Shown: positions 16,883 to 26,226 of the stretch, in pieces
Layout of the letters: each line of letters begins with the position of its first letter
Position numbering within the stretch: position 1 is the stretch's first letter
Origin: Sphingobium sp.
Lineage (GTDB): Bacteria > Pseudomonadota > Alphaproteobacteria > Sphingomonadales > Sphingomonadaceae
Reading direction: 5' to 3'
NCBI GenBank assembly: GCA_020446425.1
Contig: JAGRES010000015.1
Location: 103,482 to 167,481 of the forward strand
DNA: 64,000 bases
The notes under the pieces: model-generated
Databases searched by the model: none
Told to the model about the DNA's origin: nothing
What the model saw: the letters and a program-made list of their open reading frames with translations, nothing else
Position numbers and translations under genes: made by a program

Positions 16883-18451
16883 ATGACGGATCTAGGACAA
16901 GAATATAGCGAAATGACCGGAGATACCGGCGGCGCTGTCGACATTGGGGACATCATGCAGAAAATGGCCGAGCATAAGGGCTGCGGCACGTCAAGTGACG
17001 GCGGGAAGGCCAGTTGCGGTTCGTCGGGCGGGCCTGAGGATATGCCGCCGGAGATCTGGGAAAAGGTGAAGAACCACCCCTGCTACAGCGAGGAGGCGCA
17101 TCATCATTATGCGCGCATGCATGTCGCGGTCGCGCCCGCCTGCAATATCCAGTGCAACTACTGCAACCGCAAATATGACTGTGCGAACGAGAGCCGCCCC
17201 GGCGTCGTGTCTGAGCGGCTGACGCCCGAACAGGCGTCGAAGAAAGTGCTCGCGGTCGCCAGCACCATTCCGCAGATGACCGTGCTCGGTATCGCCGGAC
17301 CCGGCGACCCGCTTGCCAATCCGCAAAAGACGTTCGAGACCTTCCGCCTCATCTCGGAAGTGGCGCCGGACATCAAGCTGTGCCTCTCGACCAATGGTCT
17401 CGCGCTGCCCGATTGGGTGGACGAGATCGCCAAGTACAAGGTCGATCACGTTACCATCACGATCAACATGGTCGATCCCGAAGTAGGCCAGCATATCTAC
17501 CCCTGGATCTTTTGGGAGAATAAGCGCCTCACTGGCTATGAGGCCGCCAAGATATTGACCGAGCGCCAGATGCTTGGTCTGGAAATGCTCACCGAACGCG
17601 GCATTCTCGCCAAGATCAACTCGGTGATGATCCCGGGCATCAACGACAAGCATCTCGTCGAGGTGAACAAGGCGGTGAAGTCGCGCGGGGCCTTCCTGCA
17701 CAACATCATGCCGCTCATCTCCGCGCCCGAACATGGTACGGTCTTCGGCCTCAATGGCCAGCGCGGCCCGAGCGCGCAGGAACTCAAGGCGCTGCAGGAC
17801 GAGTGCGAAGGCGACATGAACATGATGCGCCATTGCCGCCAGTGCCGCGCCGACGCGGTCGGCCTGCTGGGTGAGGATCGCTCGGCCGAGTTCACCACCG
17901 ACAAGATCATGGAGATGGAAGTCGAATATGACTCCGAGGGCCGCAAAGCCTATCAGCAGGCGGTCGAGGCGGAGCGTCAGGCGAAGGTCGCTGCAAAGGC
18001 CGACGAACTTGATGGTCTCGAAAAGGCTGGCGATATCAAGCTGCTGATCGCCGTCGCCACCAAGGGCCACGGCATCATCAACGAGCATTTCGGCCACGCC
18101 AAGGAGTTCCAGATATATGAGCTCTCAGGCACGGGCGCGAAGTTCGTCGGCCACCGCCGCGTCGACCTCTATTGCCAGGGTGGCTATGGCGAGGAAGACG
18201 CGCTCGACACCGTCATCACGGCGATCAACGATTGCCATGCGGTGTTCGTCGCCAAGATTGGCGGCTGCCCGAAAGCGGACCTGCAAGCCGCGGGTATCGA
18301 GCCGGTCGATCAATATGCGCATGAATATATCGAGGCGTCCGCGCTGGTCTGGTTCAAGGACTATCTCGCCAAGGTCGAGAGCGGGGAAATCGAGCATATC
18401 GAACGGGGCGACGCCGCCATCCGGCAAGGCGCGCTGCTGAGCGCCGGGTGA
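16883..18451 (+). CDS. nifB: FeMo-cofactor biosynthesis protein NifB
   Basis: Radical SAM enzyme that fuses two [4Fe-4S] clusters with a carbide carbon to form NifB-co, the precursor of FeMo-co. 522 residues. The radical-SAM triad is C87-x3-C91-x2-C94 in CNIQCNYC; the short N-terminal region has extra cysteines (C34, C45, C67). The SAM domain spans about 80-340 and includes HNIMPLIS and the [10 protein letters not shown] block with K1/K2 cluster ligands. A NifX-like domain occupies about 390-505 ([22 protein letters not shown]). A sigma-54 promoter and NifA site lie upstream. It leads a long operon to 22885. Confidence 0.98.
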   Translation: MTDLGQEYSEMTGDTGGAVDIGDIMQKMAEHKGCGTSSDGGKASCGSSGGPEDMPPEIWEKVKNHPCYSEEAHHHYARMHVAVAPACNIQCNYCNRKYDCANESRPGVVSERLTPEQASKKVLAVASTIPQMTVLGIAGPGDPLANPQKTFETFRLISEVAPDIKLCLSTNGLALPDWVDEIAKYKVDHVTITINMVDPEVGQHIYPWIFWENKRLTGYEAAKILTERQMLGLEMLTERGILAKINSVMIPGINDKHLVEVNKAVKSRGAFLHNIMPLISAPEHGTVFGLNGQRGPSAQELKALQDECEGDMNMMRHCRQCRADAVGLLGEDRSAEFTTDKIMEMEVEYDSEGRKAYQQAVEAERQAKVAAKADELDGLEKAGDIKLLIAVATKGHGIINEHFGHAKEFQIYELSGTGAKFVGHRRVDLYCQGGYGEEDALDTVITAINDCHAVFVAKIGGCPKADLQAAGIEPVDQYAHEYIEASALVWFKDYLAKVESGEIEHIERGDAAIRQGALLSAG

Positions 18452-18458
18452 GGGGGCG

Positions 18459-18680
18459 ATGTCATACAAGATCGTCGCCTCCCAATGCACCAACTGCACC
18501 GCATGCGAAGCACTGTGTCCCAACACGGCGATCTCGGAGGCGAAGGGCACATTCGTGATCGACCCGGCGCTTTGCACCGAATGCATCGGGCATTTCGATA
18601 CGCCGCAATGCGTCGCGATCTGCCCGGTCGATGACACTTGCGTGATCGACCCATCGGTGCCGCGCTATCAGCCTGCATGA
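18459..18680 (+). CDS. fdxN: 2[4Fe-4S] ferredoxin FdxN
   Basis: A 73-residue ferredoxin directly after nifB, the usual place of fdxN, whose product donates electrons for NifB-co formation or to nitrogenase. Motifs: [12 protein letters not shown] and [18 protein letters not shown] with the insertion in the second cluster. Closely resembles the ferredoxin at 14502. Confidence 0.95.
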   Translation: MSYKIVASQCTNCTACEALCPNTAISEAKGTFVIDPALCTECIGHFDTPQCVAICPVDDTCVIDPSVPRYQPA

Positions 18681-18693
18681 GAGGAGGAAGCCA

Positions 18694-19236
18694 ATGTCTG
18701 TCCCCGTTCCCGATAAAATCGTTGGCCCCACTCTCGACTTGCAGGATGAGATATTGAGTCATCCGCTGCTGGGTGGAGCGATGCCGCCCGAAGCCGTACG
18801 GCATCTCGAACGTGCTGCGCTCAGCTATCATTTAAGCGACATTGCGGAGACACATCTGGCGGAAGCAGATGCAATTGCACCGGATCACCCGGCTGTGCTG
18901 ATCGCTTTCTACCGTTTCTATTTCTACAAGGGACGCCTGCTTGAGGCGCTGGTCGTCGCGCGCACATGCATTGGCAAGGCGCTGCGGGAAAATATGCTGG
19001 GCGAAAGCTGGCGGCTGGTTCACGCCGAAGATGCGCGCTTTGGGGAATGGGACGCATTGCTACCCCGCTTCTTCATGTTTTCACTCAAAGGATACGCCTA
19101 TCTCAACCTGCGCCTTGGCAACTATATCGAAGGGCGCGCTGCGGCGGAAAAGCTGTTGGAGCTGGACCCGCGTGACCGGATAGGCGCGGGCGTGTTGCTC
19201 GATGTGCTGGATCGCATGGAGGACGCCGATGACTAA
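18694..19236 (+). CDS. TPR-type protein of the nif cluster
   Basis: A 180-residue helical protein with TPR-like repeats (HLAEADAIAPDHPAVLIAFYRFYFYKGRLLEALVVA; FMFSLKGYAYLNLRLGNYIEGRAAAEKLLELDP). It is a paralogue of the minus-strand gene at 34138-34635: both have the aromatic Y-F-Y-x-GRL segment and a second repeat ending in LDP or QDP. No enzymatic motif is visible; a scaffold or adaptor role is likely. AGGAGG lies before the ATG and the end overlaps nifZ by eight bases. Confidence 0.75.
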   Translation: MSVPVPDKIVGPTLDLQDEILSHPLLGGAMPPEAVRHLERAALSYHLSDIAETHLAEADAIAPDHPAVLIAFYRFYFYKGRLLEALVVARTCIGKALRENMLGESWRLVHAEDARFGEWDALLPRFFMFSLKGYAYLNLRLGNYIEGRAAAEKLLELDPRDRIGAGVLLDVLDRMEDADD

Positions 19237-19567
19237 CATCGTACGCGATAGCGAAGTCGTCGAGCTGACCCGCCCGCCGGCCTTTCGTTATGGCGAGAAG
19301 GTCCTCGCCAAACGCACGGTGCGTAATGACGGCACCTATGCGGGCAAGGAAATCGGCGACATTCTCGTGAAGAAGGGCGAGGAGGGCTATGTCGTCTCAA
19401 TCGGCACCTTTCTGCAGCAATTCTATATTTACGGCGTCGAATTCTTCGAAAGCGGCAACCGTGTCGGCATGAAGCGCAAGGAGCTTGTGGCATTACACGA
19501 GGAGGAAGAGCTTCCGCTCCCTTCCGCCTTCGTGCCCACGCAGCCCCAGATGGCGGAGCGCGCCTGA
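19229..19567 (+). CDS. nifZ: Nitrogen fixation protein NifZ
   Basis: NifZ helps mature the second P-cluster of the MoFe protein. The 112-residue protein has FRYGEKVLAKRTVRNDGTYAGKEIGDILVKKGEEGYV followed by FLQQFYIYGVEFFESGNRVGMKRKEL, the family pattern. The start at 19229 (MTNIVRDSEVVEL) overlaps the TPR gene; upstream starts would lie deep inside that gene. Its stop overlaps the next nifZ-type gene. Confidence 0.93.
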   Translation: MTNIVRDSEVVELTRPPAFRYGEKVLAKRTVRNDGTYAGKEIGDILVKKGEEGYVVSIGTFLQQFYIYGVEFFESGNRVGMKRKELVALHEEEELPLPSAFVPTQPQMAERA

Positions 19568-19806
19568 TGTTCGATCTCCGCCTGCCCATCTATCAATGGG
19601 GCCAGAAAGTCCGTGCCGCCGACGATCTCGTGAATGACGGCAGCTATCCCGATGTGCCTGCCGACGCGGTTCTGGTCGCTGCGGGAACAGTCGGTGAGAT
19701 CGTCAATGTCGGCCACCATGAGCAAGCGAATATTCCCGTTTATCTCGTCGAGTTCGGTGAAAGCCTGGTCGTCGGCTGCCTCGAAAATGAAATTGGCGCG
19801 GCGTGA
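19567..19806 (+). CDS. NifZ-domain protein, second copy
   Basis: A 79-residue protein matching the core of NifZ: LPIYQWGQKVRAADDLVNDGSYPDVPADAVLVAAGTVGEIVNVG followed by IPVYLVEFGESLVVGCLENE. It is coupled to nifZ by a one-base stop/start overlap. Tandem NifZ domains occur as one longer protein in some species; here they are two genes. Confidence 0.88.
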   Translation: MFDLRLPIYQWGQKVRAADDLVNDGSYPDVPADAVLVAAGTVGEIVNVGHHEQANIPVYLVEFGESLVVGCLENEIGAA

Positions 19807-19817
19807 GGGGGTTGATG

Positions 19818-20183
19818 ATGTCGGTGGCGAAATATTGGAGCGAGACGATCGACGAGCCCATGGCGCGGCACCCGAACGAGCTGGATATGCGTCGTATCGA
19901 ACGCGCCTTGAAAGCCCGCAAGCGCTACCGTTATGTCCAACCGGACGTGCTGCCGCATCAGGACGGCTATCTTATTCGCAGCGCGTGCTGCTCGCGCACC
20001 ATTGACCCTGATGGTGGCGAGATCGACGTTGCTCTGCTGCGCTGGGACGAGAGCCCGCCGGGTTGGTCGTTGCTGCGCAAGGATCATGCAAACGGCAGCT
20101 GGATCGTCGATAGCAATTTTGACCGCCTTCCTGAACTGTTCGACCGGCTTAACGCCGATCCCGACAAGCGCTTCTGGCAATGA
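19818..20183 (+). CDS. DUF3024-like protein of the nif cluster
   Basis: About 121 residues, beginning MSVAKYW. The segment DMRRIERALKARKRYRYVQPDVLPHQDGYLIRSACCSRTIDPDGGEIDVALLRW resembles DUF3024 proteins and is followed by a basic/aromatic tail ending PDKRFW. The function is unknown. Starts at 19803 (GTG), 19815 and 19818 are all in frame; GAGGGGG at 19805-19811 favours 19818. It overlaps or abuts the second nifZ gene. Confidence 0.65.
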   Translation: MSVAKYWSETIDEPMARHPNELDMRRIERALKARKRYRYVQPDVLPHQDGYLIRSACCSRTIDPDGGEIDVALLRWDESPPGWSLLRKDHANGSWIVDSNFDRLPELFDRLNADPDKRFWQ

Positions 20184-20195
20184 TGGAGGTGGGTC

Positions 20196-20474
20196 ATGCC
20201 GCTTGATGACATGATGATGGCGACGCTCGATGAAACAGCGCCAGGGCCGGAGGCGGGTCTGGAGGTTCGTGCAGTGATGGCCGTGCTGCGGGAAAGATTC
20301 CCCGGCATGACGTTGCTCCAATGCGATGCCGCCGATGTGCTGGAGGAACCGTGGCGCAACTGGGGCGGTATCGACCTGCATCTTGTCGATACCAGCAATC
20401 ATTGCGTCGCCGTGACCAGCGATCCGGAGCAGGCCACAGGCATATTGCTCGCCACACGGCAGGCGGCATCATGA
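20196..20474 (+). CDS. Small nif-associated protein (DUF6129-like)
   Basis: A 92-residue protein with a helical middle (LEVRAVMAVLRERFPGMTLLQCDAADVLEEP) and the C-terminal strand pair IDLHLVDTSNHCVAVTSDPEQATGILLA. The pattern fits short proteins of unknown function found beside nifZ in other diazotrophs; the family name is tentative. GGAGGTGGG precedes the start and the end overlaps the DegT-type gene (ATGA). Confidence 0.65.
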   Translation: MPLDDMMMATLDETAPGPEAGLEVRAVMAVLRERFPGMTLLQCDAADVLEEPWRNWGGIDLHLVDTSNHCVAVTSDPEQATGILLATRQAAS

Positions 20475-21655
20475 GCGCGCTCAAGGATCTCGCTAAGATG
20501 GCGGGCGTGGGCGAGAGCTGGATTACCCAGTCCGACCCCGATCTCTCCGAAGGCGATCTCGCCGCTGTTGAGGCCGTGCTGCGCGGTAATGTGCTGGGCG
20601 CAGGTGTATGGGTCGAGCAGCTGGAGGCGGCCTTCGCGGACTATATCGGCAGGCGCTATGCCATAGCCGTGTCGAGCGGAGCGGTGGGCCTTGCTCTCTC
20701 CCTTCTCGCAAAAGGCATCGGGCCGGGGGACGAGGTGATCCTTCCCGCCCATGGTTTTCGTGAGACCGGCCATGCCGTGCTGCTGGCCGGGGCGACACCG
20801 ATATTCGCCGATATCGACTATTGGGCAGGCACGCTTGCGCCGGGCAAGGCGGAGGAGAAGATCACGCCCGTGACCCGCGCGATTATTGCCTCCAATGCCA
20901 ATGGGCACCCCGCCGCCTGGCCGGAACTGCGCGCACTGGCCGATGCCCACGGGCTTTGGCTGGTCGAGGATTCGACCGAGGCGATTGGCTCGCGGCACAA
21001 GGCGGGGCTGGTGGGAAGCTTCGGCGATGTTGCGATCTTCGATTTTGCGCAGCCGGGCGTTATCGCCTGTGGCTCGGGTGGCATGGTCGTCACCGACGAT
21101 GTCGATATTGCCATGGCGATCCGCCGCCGCCGTTCGCGGCGTGTGGAAGAACGCTATTCGCTCAGTATCACGATGGATGCGTCTTTCGATATGGGCATGA
21201 GCGATATCACCGCCGCGCTCGCTCTGTCACAGCTGCAGCGCATCGAGCTGATGCTGGAGCGCCGGCGTGGCACGCAGATGCTCTACGATCATTTCATGCA
21301 GAGCTTCGAGGGGATCAAGCCGCCCTATGTCGCGCCCGATATCGAGGAAGTGAACTGGTTCCTCTATGTCGTGCATCTGGGCACCCGCTTCACCCGCTCG
21401 GCGCGCGACCAGATTATCGAGGATCTGCGCACCGAGGAGATAGACGCCGCCGCCTATAGCGCGCCTTTGCACCTCCAGTCCGCTTATCGCGCGCTGGGCT
21501 GGAAGAAGAAGGATCTGTTCGTCACCGAGAAAGTGGCGGATCGCGCCGTTGCGCTGCCTTTCCATCCGCATCTGACCGAGGATCAGATCGCCTTCACCGT
21601 CGCACGGATGAAGGAAAGCTCGATCAACGTCGGCGCGGGGACGCCGATTTACTGA
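20471..21655 (+). CDS. DegT/DnrJ/EryC1/StrS-fold protein lacking the PLP lysine
   Basis: A 394-residue member of the DegT/DnrJ/EryC1/StrS aminotransferase fold. Conserved landmarks are the N-terminal AVSSGAVGLALSLL, GDEVILPAHGF, and E166-D167 in LVEDSTEAIG, where the Asp normally contacts the PLP ring nitrogen. The block that normally reads SFHxxKx5GEGG is DFAQPGVIACGSGG here, so the catalytic lysine is replaced by Gly196 and the conserved Glu by Ser. A normal PLP internal aldimine is therefore not possible. It may bind another ligand, act as a PMP-type dehydratase relative, or be a scaffold. It is fully embedded in the nifB operon. Confidence 0.85.
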   Translation: MSALKDLAKMAGVGESWITQSDPDLSEGDLAAVEAVLRGNVLGAGVWVEQLEAAFADYIGRRYAIAVSSGAVGLALSLLAKGIGPGDEVILPAHGFRETGHAVLLAGATPIFADIDYWAGTLAPGKAEEKITPVTRAIIASNANGHPAAWPELRALADAHGLWLVEDSTEAIGSRHKAGLVGSFGDVAIFDFAQPGVIACGSGGMVVTDDVDIAMAIRRRRSRRVEERYSLSITMDASFDMGMSDITAALALSQLQRIELMLERRRGTQMLYDHFMQSFEGIKPPYVAPDIEEVNWFLYVVHLGTRFTRSARDQIIEDLRTEEIDAAAYSAPLHLQSAYRALGWKKKDLFVTEKVADRAVALPFHPHLTEDQIAFTVARMKESSINVGAGTPIY

Positions 21656-21672
21656 CACAGGAAGGGAATTGA

Positions 21673-21954
21673 ATGACTACCGTTACCATCATGCCCGAAG
21701 GCAAGACTGTGGATGCAAGCGAGGGGCAATCGCTTTTCTCGCTTATCAAGGGCGCCGAGCCAGAGGACCACAAGTGCGATGATGCCTGCCATCTCTTCGT
21801 GCTGGAAGGCCGCAAAGGCCTCTCCAGAATGGGCGCGGAGGAGAATGACCGGCTGGACATGATCGTGGGCGTCGGCTCGAAATCGCGTCTCGCTTGCCAG
21901 GCGACGGTTCTCGGCACTGAGGATGTGACCGTCGAGCTGCTGAGCTTTCGCTGA
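21673..21954 (+). CDS. Adrenodoxin-type [2Fe-2S] ferredoxin-like protein with incomplete ligands
   Basis: A 93-residue protein with the beta-grasp layout of vertebrate-type ferredoxins: LFSLIKGAEPEDHKCDDACHLFVLEG, then SRMGAEENDRLDMIVGVGSKSRLACQATV. Isc-type ferredoxins have C-x5-C-x2-C plus a distal C; here the loop is shortened and only C35, C39 and C75 remain. It may bind an altered cluster, share a cluster between subunits, or have lost it. AGGAAGGG precedes the ATG at 21673. It sits between the lysine-less DegT-fold gene and bolA. Confidence 0.75.
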   Translation: MTTVTIMPEGKTVDASEGQSLFSLIKGAEPEDHKCDDACHLFVLEGRKGLSRMGAEENDRLDMIVGVGSKSRLACQATVLGTEDVTVELLSFR

Positions 21955-21970
21955 AGGGGAGGACGTACAT

Positions 21971-22207
21971 ATGCCGATGGACGGTGAGGACATCCAGCAG
22001 CGGATCGAGCAGGCATTTCCAGACGCGAAGGTGGTGATGGTCGATCTTGCCGGAGATGGCGATCATTGGGCGGCGCGTGTCACCAGCGAGGCGTTTCGCG
22101 GCAAGAGCCGGATTGCGCAGCACAAACTCGTCTACGCCGCCATCGGCGAGCAGATGGGTGGCGATCTCCATGCGCTCGCGCTTCAGACATTCATACCGGC
22201 AGATTGA
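21971..22207 (+). CDS. BolA family protein
   Basis: A 78-residue BolA/IbaG-type protein: [66 protein letters not shown]. The conserved invariant histidine is in AQHKLVY. BolA proteins form [2Fe-2S]-bridged complexes with monothiol glutaredoxins, and the next gene encodes one. It lies within the nifB operon with good ribosome spacing (GGGGAGG). An ATG at 21977 is an alternative start. Confidence 0.92.
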   Translation: MPMDGEDIQQRIEQAFPDAKVVMVDLAGDGDHWAARVTSEAFRGKSRIAQHKLVYAAIGEQMGGDLHALALQTFIPAD

Positions 22208-22223
22208 GAGAAAGGACTATATC

Positions 22224-22541
22224 ATGGCCACCAGCGACCGCATCAGCAAGCTCGTCACTGAAAACGATATCGTGCTCTTCATGAAGGGTGTGCCGCAGGC
22301 GCCGCAATGCGGTTTCTCGGCGGGTGTCGTGAAGGTACTCGACGCGCTTGGCATGCCCTATATCGGCGTGAACGTGCTTGAAGACCCGTTCCTGCGCGAA
22401 GGCATCAAGGAATATTCGGACTGGCCGACCCTGCCGCAGCTCTATGTGAAGGGCGAGTTTGTCGGCGGCTGTGACATTGTGCGCGAAATGTATGAGAGCG
22501 GCGAGCTTCAGGCGCTGGTAACCCCCGAGGGTGCGGCCTGA
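22224..22541 (+). CDS. Monothiol glutaredoxin (CGFS type, Grx4/GrxD-like)
   Basis: A 105-residue glutaredoxin with the CGFS active site in [11 protein letters not shown], the [19 protein letters not shown] glutathione-binding segment and typical length. CGFS glutaredoxins carry [2Fe-2S] clusters and deliver them to apo-proteins, often with BolA. Position directly after bolA within the nif operon points to cluster delivery to nitrogenase factors. Start chosen for GAGAAAGGA upstream; the longer open frame runs back through bolA. Confidence 0.95.
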   Translation: MATSDRISKLVTENDIVLFMKGVPQAPQCGFSAGVVKVLDALGMPYIGVNVLEDPFLREGIKEYSDWPTLPQLYVKGEFVGGCDIVREMYESGELQALVTPEGAA

Positions 22542-22885
22542 TGATGGAGCTGCCGGAAGAACTGCCGCAGCTTTATAAACGCCATGTCTTCGCTTGTGCG
22601 ACGCAGCGTCCGCCCATGCATCCGCGCGGAAGCTGCGGCCATAATGGTGCCGGTCTGCTGTGGGAACGGCTGGGCAACCGCATAGAAGCAGAAGGGCTGG
22701 GTGCGACCACCGGATTCACCATGTCGGGGTGCCTCGGTTTCTGCAGCGCCGGACCCTTGCTCGTAATCTACCCGGAGGGCGTATGGTATGCCCCCAAGAC
22801 GGAGGCGGACATTGATCAGATCGTTGACCGTCATCTGAAATCGGATGAACTGGCCGAAGATTTGGTCATAGTCTTGAGCCGCTGA
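22541..22885 (+). CDS. Thioredoxin-fold [2Fe-2S] ferredoxin (FeSI/Shethna I type)
   Basis: A 114-residue protein matching Azotobacter FeSI (Shethna protein I) and the clostridial thioredoxin-like [2Fe-2S] ferredoxin: FACATQRPPMHPRGSCG with two ligand cysteines, and TMSGCLGFCSAGPLLVIYPEGVWY with the C-x3-C pair. These proteins may donate electrons to nitrogenase or act in Mo storage or protection; the role is unclear. The start overlaps the glutaredoxin stop; the second ATG (22544) is equally possible. It is the last gene of the nifB operon, followed by a hairpin. Confidence 0.9.
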   Translation: MMELPEELPQLYKRHVFACATQRPPMHPRGSCGHNGAGLLWERLGNRIEAEGLGATTGFTMSGCLGFCSAGPLLVIYPEGVWYAPKTEADIDQIVDRHLKSDELAEDLVIVLSR

Positions 22886-22906
22886 TTTTCCGAAGATCTA
22901 ATATAT

Positions 22907-22932
22907 GGCCTCCTCCCATCCGGGTGGAGGCC
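22907..22932. terminator. Hairpin between convergent genes
   Basis: GGCCTCC (22907-22913) pairs with GGAGGCC (22926-22932) around a 12-base loop. AT-rich sequence flanks it on both sides but without a strong T-run, so it is a moderate bidirectional terminator candidate. Confidence 0.6.
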
Positions 22933-22941
22933 GATTATTGA

Positions 22942-23373
22942 TCAGAGCCCGCCCAACTGAATGAGCGGAGCCGCGCCGTCGCGGCCTAATATGGTGTCCA
23001 CTTTTTTGCGCACCGCTTCCAATGTCAGCGGTTTGACGATGGCGCCATGCGCACCGGCCTTGATCGCGGCGATGGCCGTCGCTTCGTCCTCCTTGCCGGT
23101 GACGATGAGAATGCGAATATCGGGATAGCGCGCAGTGATATCGGCGATAATCGCTTCCTCACCTGCGCGCAGTATCGAAACGCCAATCAGAAGAAGGTCA
23201 GGAGCGAGCCAATCTGTGCCCTTTGCATAGGCTTCGTCCAGGCTCCCAAGCTCATGTGTCTCGATCTCGTCGTGCAGCATGAACTGCAATGCAGCGCGTG
23301 TGATCTCGTCTTCGTCCACCACGAACACGCGCCGCGCATCGACGGCTTTCGACGTTTCAACCCCTATCTGCAT
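22942..23373 (-). CDS. Receiver-only response-regulator-like protein without phospho-acceptor Asp
   Basis: A 143-residue single receiver domain (CheY fold). The acidic pair is present (VVDEDEITR) and the conserved lysine is in AIVKPLT, but the phosphorylation-site strand reads PDLLLIGVSIL with Gly64 in place of Asp. No output domain is attached. It is divergent from nifH and has a sigma-54-like element 40 bases upstream facing it, with NifA sites shared with nifH. GGAGG precedes the ATG at 23373. It probably acts by protein-protein contact and not by phosphorylation. Confidence 0.82.
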   Translation of the reverse strand: MQIGVETSKAVDARRVFVVDEDEITRAALQFMLHDEIETHELGSLDEAYAKGTDWLAPDLLLIGVSILRAGEEAIIADITARYPDIRILIVTGKEDEATAIAAIKAGAHGAIVKPLTLEAVRKKVDTILGRDGAAPLIQLGGL

Positions 23374-23411
23374 GCTGACCTCCAATCGCAATGTAAACTC
23401 AAGCATCTCCT

Positions 23412-23427
23412 AGCAAATATCGTTCCA
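23412..23427 (-). promoter_or_regulatory. Sigma-54 promoter candidate of the pseudo-receiver gene
   Basis: On the minus strand TGGAAC-N5-TTGCT with GG-N10-GC spacing. The two NifA sites at 23494 and 23523 lie about 70 and 100 bases away, mirroring their distances to the nifH promoter. Confidence 0.65.
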
Positions 23428-23493
23428 GTTTCAGCGTTTGCCGCAATTTGAGGATTTGTGACAATCGCCGTGCGAATGGGTCCGACACATGCC

Positions 23494-23509
23494 TGTGCGC
23501 TTTGTGACA
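23494..23509. promoter_or_regulatory. NifA upstream activator site before nifH
   Basis: Exact TGT-N10-ACA, about 100 bases upstream of the nifH -24 element. Confidence 0.85.
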
Positions 23510-23522
23510 CCCGGGGAATAAT

Positions 23523-23538
23523 TGTCGCTTTTTGCACA
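23523..23538. promoter_or_regulatory. Second NifA upstream activator site before nifH
   Basis: Exact TGT-N10-ACA, 29 bases after the first site and about 70 bases upstream of the -24 element. Paired sites are usual for strong nifH promoters. Apart from these elements the 23374-23751 gap shows nothing else. Confidence 0.85.
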
Positions 23539-23606
23539 TGCGAACAGAGCGTCTCGCCCTGGTGCCAAAACACCAAAACCCGCAAAAATTAAGGCTTTTT
23601 AACTTT

Positions 23607-23622
23607 TGGCACGGGGGTTGCA
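23607..23622 (+). promoter_or_regulatory. Sigma-54 promoter of nifHDK
   Basis: TGGCAC-N5-TTGCA, a perfect consensus with GG-N10-GC spacing. The leader to the nifH start is about 130 bases. Confidence 0.95.
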
Positions 23623-23676
23623 ACGCTTCGGGTGCAGCAGACGGAAGCAGCCGCAAGCGCCGGTTTCGCCCGCTGA

Positions 23677-24630
<954 letters not shown>

Positions 24631-24641
24631 GCCCGGTAATT

Positions 24642-24685
24642 CCGGCCCTTCCCTTCGACACTTACCCCCGTCGGGGGAGGGCCGG
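24642..24685 (+). other. Intergenic hairpin between nifH and nifD
   Basis: CCGGCCCT (24642-24649) pairs with AGGGCCGG (24678-24685), and inside it CCCCC (24665-24669) pairs with GGGGG (24673-24677). No T-run follows, so it is likely an RNA stabiliser or partial attenuator that raises nifH message above nifD and nifK. Confidence 0.7.
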
Positions 24686-24722
24686 GACTTCGGGACTGCA
24701 GGATCAAGCAGGAGTACGAACA

Positions 24723-26204
24723 ATGAGCGTGTCAGAGACAACCGATGTCGCAGCCGTCAAGGAACGGAACCGGGCGCTGATCCAGGAAGTCCTGGAAGTG
24801 TATCCGGAAAAATCGAAGAAGCGCCGCGCCAAGCACCTCAATGTGCATGAAGAAGGCAACAGCGATTGCGGCGTGAAATCCAACATCAAGTCGATCCCCG
24901 GCGTCATGACCATTCGTGGCTGCGCTTATGCGGGTTCGAAGGGTGTGGTCTGGGGTCCGATCAAGGACATGATCCACATCAGCCACGGGCCTGTGGGCTG
25001 CGGTCAATATAGCTGGGCCGCCCGCCGCAACTATTATATCGGCACGACCGGTATCGACACTTTCGTGACGATGCAGTTCACTTCCGATTTCCAGGAAAAG
25101 GACATCGTCTTCGGCGGTGACAAGAAGCTCGCCAAGATCATGGACGAGATTCAGCTGCTCTTCCCGCTGAACAAGGGCATCACCGTTCAGTCGGAATGCC
25201 CGATCGGGCTGATCGGCGACGATATCGAAGCCGTATCCAAGTCCAAGAGCAAGGAATATGACGGCAAGACCATCGTGCCTGTGCGGTGCGAAGGTTTCCG
25301 CGGCGTGTCCCAGTCTTTGGGCCACCATATCGCCAACGACGCTGTGCGCGACTGGGTGTTTGACAAGCAGGACGACAAGCCTGCCGCTTTCGAGCCCACA
25401 CCCTATGACGTCGCGATCATCGGCGACTACAACATTGGCGGCGATGCCTGGTCCTCGCGCATTCTGCTTGAGGAAATGGGTCTGCGCGTGATCGCCCAAT
25501 GGTCTGGCGATGGTTCCATCGCGGAGCTGGAAGCGACGCCCAAGGCGAAGCTCAACGTGCTCCACTGCTACCGCTCGATGAACTACATCTCGCGGCACAT
25601 GGAAGAGAAATACGGTATTCCATGGGTGGAATATAATTTCTTCGGCCCGTCCAAGATCGAGGAATCGCTGCGCAAGATCGCCAGCCATTTCGACGACAAG
25701 ATCAAGGAAGGCGCTGAAGCCGTCATCGCCAAGTACAAGGTACTCACGGATGCCGTGATCGCCAAGTACAAGCCGCGCCTCGAAGGCAAGAAAGTCATGT
25801 TGTATGTCGGTGGCCTGCGCCCCCGTCACGTGATCGGCGCCTATGAAGATCTCGGCATGGAAGTCGTCGGCACCGGATATGAATTCGGCCATAATGACGA
25901 CTATCAGCGCACCGCCCAGCATTATGTGAAGGACGGCACGCTGATCTACGACGACGTGACCGGCTATGAGTTCGAGAAGTTCGTCGAGAAGGTCCAGCCG
26001 GACCTGGTCGGCTCGGGTATCAAGGAAAAATACGTCTTCCAGAAGATGGGCGTGCCTTTCCGCCAGATGCACAGCTGGGACTATTCCGGCCCTTATCACG
26101 GCTATGACGGCTTCGCGATCTTCGCCCGCGACATGGACATGGCGATCAACTCGCCGGTCTGGAAGATGGCGCCGACCCCATGGAAGCAGGGGCCGGAGGA
26201 CTAA
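24723..26204 (+). CDS. nifD: Nitrogenase molybdenum-iron protein alpha chain
   Basis: Carries FeMo-co. 493 residues. P-cluster cysteines are seen in [28 protein letters not shown] and [11 protein letters not shown]; the FeMo-co cysteine is in [10 protein letters not shown] and the histidine in [16 protein letters not shown]. The internal near-repeat AVIAKYK (around 340-352) is typical of alphaproteobacterial NifD. GCAGGAGT ribosome site upstream. Forms the heterotetramer with NifK. Confidence 0.99.
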   Translation: MSVSETTDVAAVKERNRALIQEVLEVYPEKSKKRRAKHLNVHEEGNSDCGVKSNIKSIPGVMTIRGCAYAGSKGVVWGPIKDMIHISHGPVGCGQYSWAARRNYYIGTTGIDTFVTMQFTSDFQEKDIVFGGDKKLAKIMDEIQLLFPLNKGITVQSECPIGLIGDDIEAVSKSKSKEYDGKTIVPVRCEGFRGVSQSLGHHIANDAVRDWVFDKQDDKPAAFEPTPYDVAIIGDYNIGGDAWSSRILLEEMGLRVIAQWSGDGSIAELEATPKAKLNVLHCYRSMNYISRHMEEKYGIPWVEYNFFGPSKIEESLRKIASHFDDKIKEGAEAVIAKYKVLTDAVIAKYKPRLEGKKVMLYVGGLRPRHVIGAYEDLGMEVVGTGYEFGHNDDYQRTAQHYVKDGTLIYDDVTGYEFEKFVEKVQPDLVGSGIKEKYVFQKMGVPFRQMHSWDYSGPYHGYDGFAIFARDMDMAINSPVWKMAPTPWKQGPED

Positions 26205-26226
26205 GCAATCGCTGCTGAATAACCCG

